Shown: in pieces, positions 61,559-64,000 of the stretch
Numbering within the stretch: the first letter of the stretch is position 1
Layout of the letters: every line of letters starts with the position of its first letter
NCBI GenBank assembly: GCA_947038405.1
Contig: CAMQVY010000002.1
Location: forward strand, 124,001-188,000
Direction of reading: 5' to 3'
Origin: an uncultured Rikenellaceae bacterium
Lineage (GTDB): Bacteria; Bacteroidota; Bacteroidia; Bacteroidales; Rikenellaceae
DNA length: 64,000 nucleotides
Position numbers and translations under genes: made by a program
The notes under the pieces: model-generated
The model's database searches: none
Seen by the model: only the letters and a program-made list of their open reading frames with translations
What the model was told of the DNA's origin: nothing

Positions 61559-62038
61559 GTGATGATGAATAGTACAAAACCAATTATATCCCCAAATGAA
61601 GTAGTGGAAATGACATCAGGGGAAAATATAGAATTTGATCACACTCGAATTACTATACAGATTATATTAGTTAATCAACGTAGATACATTAAACCTGCTC
61701 TAGGAACTGATCTTTATAATGCAATTGTAGAGGGTAAATATAGCGACTTTACAATGAAATTAATCAAACCTGCTCTAGCATTAATTATAGCTAGAGCTAT
61801 AATATATAGTCATACTGTGAGAATCGGAGCGGGAGGAGTCGCCATTCCTGTCCCTATAAACCACGCAAAGCCTTCGAAAAGCGAAATCGTAGAAGTGATG
61901 GATAATCTGAAAAAAAATGCTGATACACTCATTAAAATCGCAATAGAACATATTATAGCATCTGACTCATTCCCTGAATTCAACGCGTCTGGATCAACTT
62001 ATCATACATCTACAATTGGGGGGCTAATTATTACATAA
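61559..62038 (+). CDS. Putative head-tail connector protein
   Basis: The 159-residue protein is helical, with RRYIKPALGTDLYNAIVEGKYSDF and LIKPALALIIARAIIYSHTVR, the pattern of small connector or adaptor proteins that follow the portal in such phages (DUF6712-like by memory). It ends with a terminator. It is the last gene of the cluster; tape measure, sheath and terminase genes would be expected but infC follows. Confidence 0.6.
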   Translation: MMMNSTKPIISPNEVVEMTSGENIEFDHTRITIQIILVNQRRYIKPALGTDLYNAIVEGKYSDFTMKLIKPALALIIARAIIYSHTVRIGAGGVAIPVPINHAKPSKSEIVEVMDNLKKNADTLIKIAIEHIIASDSFPEFNASGSTYHTSTIGGLIIT

Positions 62039-62064
62039 CAATAACATATCAGTTGCAATACAAA

Positions 62065-62095
62065 AGAGGTGAGAATATTTTATATTCTCACCTCT
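62065..62095. terminator. Bidirectional terminator between the phage-like cluster and infC
   Basis: AGAGGTGAGAATA (62065-62077) pairs perfectly with 62083-62095 over 13 bp with a five-base loop. It lies between convergent genes and ends infC only 19 bases after its stop. Confidence 0.88.
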
Positions 62096-62113
62096 AATTA
62101 TATATTTAAATGC

Positions 62114-62701
62114 TTATTTTTTTGCCTTTGGCGTAAGAATGATACTCATTCTCTTTCCCTCTAACTTAGGCATCAACTCAACCTTAGCTAGATCCTCTAA
62201 GTCCGTTGCAAATCTTAGTAACAGAATCTCTCCTTGCTCCTTAAAGATAATTGAACGTCCCCTGAAAAATACATAAGCCTTAACTTTTGCACCCTCTTTC
62301 AAAAAGTTCTCTGCGTGCTTTAACTTAAAGTTGTAATCGTGGTCATCTGTCTGTGGTCCAAAACGGATCTCCTTAATAACAACTTTTACAGCTTTTGCCT
62401 TGATCTCTTTAGCTTTCTTCTTCTGTTGGTACAAGTATTTCTGATAATCAGCAATACGACATACAGGCGGTTCTGCTTTCGGTGAGATCTCAATTAAATC
62501 TAGTTCCATCTCATTAGCTAACTTGATAGCCTCCTTGATAGATAGAACTAATGGAACTTGAACATTATCTCCAACAAGTCGTACTTGTTGAGCTGTTATA
62601 AGTTCATTGATTTTGTGTAGAGCCTCTTTCTCGACTCTTCCTCTAAATCCTTTGCGGTTATTTCCCTTTGGTGGGAATGGTTTTGGTCTGGTTGTGTTTA
62701 T
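62114..62701 (-). CDS. infC: Translation initiation factor IF-3, non-AUG start
   Basis: IF-3 binds the 30S subunit, prevents 50S joining and proofreads start codons. Reading upstream of the first ATG (62509) the frame stays open and encodes the missing IF-3 N domain: [36 protein letters not shown], and [12 protein letters not shown]. It runs to an ATA at 62701-62699, preceded after eight bases by AGGAGG; a TAG in frame lies four codons further upstream. No ATG, GTG or TTG exists in that interval. I place the start at ATA (195 codons). IF-3 genes are known to use rare start codons for self-regulation; AUA is an uncommon choice. The C domain ([38 protein letters not shown]) is intact. Confidence 0.9.
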   Translation of the reverse strand: MNTTRPKPFPPKGNNRKGFRGRVEKEALHKINELITAQQVRLVGDNVQVPLVLSIKEAIKLANEMELDLIEISPKAEPPVCRIADYQKYLYQQKKKAKEIKAKAVKVVIKEIRFGPQTDDHDYNFKLKHAENFLKEGAKVKAYVFFRGRSIIFKEQGEILLLRFATDLEDLAKVELMPKLEGKRMSIILTPKAKK

Positions 62702-62702
62702 A

Positions 62703-62716
62703 GCTTTGTCCTCCTA
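62703..62716 (-). promoter_or_regulatory. Strong ribosome binding site of infC
   Basis: TAGGAGGACAAAGCT on the minus strand carries a full AGGAGG eight bases before the ATA start. Such a site is rare in this genome, where most genes show none, and would help recognition of a non-AUG codon. Confidence 0.7.
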
Positions 62717-62737
62717 AACGTTAGTTTAATTTATATT

Positions 62738-64000
62738 TTATTTATTTATTTTTGCTGCATCAATCTCGCCCTTTACAAGCTCTGATACCATAGATGCAAA
62801 ATCTTCAATACTCATAGCACCCTTATCTCCCTCTCCTTGTACTCGTAACGATACCTCATTATTCTCCTGCTCTTTCTCGCCTACAATCAGTGAAAATGGA
62901 ATACGTTTCATCTCATTATCACGAATCTTTCTACCGATCTTCTCATTTCGTAAGTCTACCTGACTGCGAATATCGCAATTATTTAACAACTTTGAAACTT
63001 TTTCTGCATATTCATTGTATTTTTCGCTAATTGGTAGCACTACAACTTGATCTGGTGCTAACCATAACGGAAATTTACCCGCAGTATGTTCCAATAGAAC
63101 TGCAATGAATCGCTCCATTGATCCAAATGGTGCTCTATGGATCATAATAGGTCTATGTGGCTTGTCATCTGATCCTGTATAGGTCAAATCAAACCTCTCT
63201 GGTAAATTATAATCAACTTGGATAGTTCCTAGTTGCCATTTACGTCCCAAAGCATCCTTTACCATAAAGTCTAGTTTCGGTCCATAAAATGCAGCCTCTC
63301 CATACTCTATTACTGTGTTTAAACCCTTTTGCTTCGATGCCTCAATAATGGCACTCTCTGCTTTTTCCCAATTCTCGTCACTTCCAATATACTTCTCAGT
63401 ATTGCTTGGATCTCGCAGCGAAATTTGTGCCGTATAGTTCTCAAAACTTAATGTCTTGAAGATATATAGTACAATGTCAATAACTTTTTGAAACTCCTCT
63501 AACAATTGGTCTGGTCTTACAAATAGATGTGCATCATCCTGTGTAAACCCTCGTACCCTTGTCAATCCGTGAAGCTCTCCACTCTGCTCATATCTATAAA
63601 CTGTTCCAAATTCAGCAAATCTAATAGGTAGATCCTTATATGAACGTGGCTTTAATTTATAAATCTCACAGTGATGTGGACAATTCATTGGCTTTAATAA
63701 AAACTCCTCTCCCTCATCTGGTGTAGTGATAGGTTGAAATGAATCCTTGCCATATTTTGCATAGTGACCCGACGTTACATACAAATCCTTCATCCCAATA
63801 TGAGGAGTGATAACTTGCTCATAACCATACTCCTTCTGAACTGAACGTAGAAAATTTTCCAATCTCTCTCGTAGGGCTGCTCCTTTAGGTAACCATAAAG
63901 GAAGTCCTTGTCCAACTCTAGGTGAAAATGCGAAAAGTTCTAACTCTTTACCCAATTTCCTATGATCACGCTTCTTTGCCTCTTCTAGCATTGCCAAATA
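62738..64000 (-). CDS. thrS: Threonyl-tRNA synthetase, 5' end cut by window
   Basis: ThrS charges tRNA-Thr. The window holds 420 C-terminal codons; the TGS and editing domains lie beyond base 64000. The core begins [20 protein letters not shown], then [30 protein letters not shown] holds the zinc Cys, [26 protein letters not shown] is motif 2 and the next segment, and [20 protein letters not shown] is motif 3. The anticodon-binding domain ends the protein. infC follows after 36 bases, the conserved thrS-infC order. Confidence 0.96.
   Translation of the reverse strand, partial: YLAMLEEAKKRDHRKLGKELELFAFSPRVGQGLPLWLPKGAALRERLENFLRSVQKEYGYEQVITPHIGMKDLYVTSGHYAKYGKDSFQPITTPDEGEEFLLKPMNCPHHCEIYKLKPRSYKDLPIRFAEFGTVYRYEQSGELHGLTRVRGFTQDDAHLFVRPDQLLEEFQKVIDIVLYIFKTLSFENYTAQISLRDPSNTEKYIGSDENWEKAESAIIEASKQKGLNTVIEYGEAAFYGPKLDFMVKDALGRKWQLGTIQVDYNLPERFDLTYTGSDDKPHRPIMIHRAPFGSMERFIAVLLEHTAGKFPLWLAPDQVVVLPISEKYNEYAEKVSKLLNNCDIRSQVDLRNEKIGRKIRDNEMKRIPFSLIVGEKEQENNEVSLRVQGEGDKGAMSIEDFASMVSELVKGEIDAAKINK

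Noticed and set aside
53072-62113. attL/attR sites of an integrated prophage
   Set aside because: I compared the sequence near both borders by eye and saw no convincing direct repeat; no tRNA or integrase is at either end.
62114-62509. IF-3 starting at the ATG at 62509 (131 residues)
   Set aside because: It would remove the conserved N domain, which is clearly encoded in frame upstream.

Overview
The window is a 64 kb piece of an AT-rich genome from the phylum Bacteroidetes, most probably an anaerobic member of the order Bacteroidales. The evidence is the conserved purH-mreBCD-mrdA-rodA block, an Na+-NQR subunit, kdsA/kdsD for lipopolysaccharide, an ExbB/ExbD/ExbD block, several outer-membrane beta-barrels, almost no Shine-Dalgarno sites, and repeated -7 boxes of the Bacteroidetes form TAnnTTTG (sometimes with a TTTG or TTG -33 box 19-21 bases upstream). 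HydG points to [FeFe]-hydrogenase and an anaerobic life. I cannot name genus or species.

Layout. 1-11.4 kb, minus strand: the start of nqrA, a calcium-type P-ATPase, and the rod-shape operon rodA-mrdA-mreD-mreC-mreB with purH upstream. 11.6-14.1 kb, plus: gpsA and pgi. 14.1-21.0 kb, minus: asd, a class A penicillin-binding protein, a 940-residue zincin/propeller/barrel surface protein, and a SUI1/YciH factor. 21.2-25.2 kb, plus: a TOPRIM-like protein, a barrel protein, kdsA, kdsD. 25.3-32.0 kb, minus: pdxB, yqeY, ffh, an orphan hydG, a DUF721 protein, recF; the spacers here are full of repeats. 32.3-33.6 kb, plus: a TPR protein and ribH. 34.0-39.3 kb, minus: an acetyltransferase, the exbD-exbD-TM-exbB operon, tRNA-Ser, tatD-type nuclease, dprA.

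39.4-45.2 kb is the most unusual region. Downstream of tRNA-Cys lie three copies of a cassette of about 610 bp. Each has a -7 promoter box, a structured RNA of about 165 nt, and an almost identical 98-codon gene. Between the copies are a PepSY-like periplasmic protein, a membrane-anchored GNAT enzyme and an OMP barrel. Long stretches of the cassettes are identical, but two RNA stems have been almost wholly rewritten between copies while staying self-complementary. This is strong covariation evidence for a structured RNA, and I know of no name for it.

45.4-53.1 kb is housekeeping again: aminotransferase, rsgA, cvpA-type, a ClC channel, trpS, an MsbA-like exporter. 53.8-62.0 kb, plus, is a compact phage-like structural cluster (tail/hub-type proteins, ClpP-like prohead protease, capsid, portal, connector). 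It has no terminase, integrase, tape measure, replication or lysis gene in view. It sits where rpmI-rplT would be expected after thrS-infC. The spacer before it carries a cluster of GTTAWTAAC boxes. The window ends with infC, which appears to start at an AUA codon, and thrS, cut by the window end.

Protein names come from recognised motifs and conserved gene order; no database search was run. RNA structures were paired by eye.
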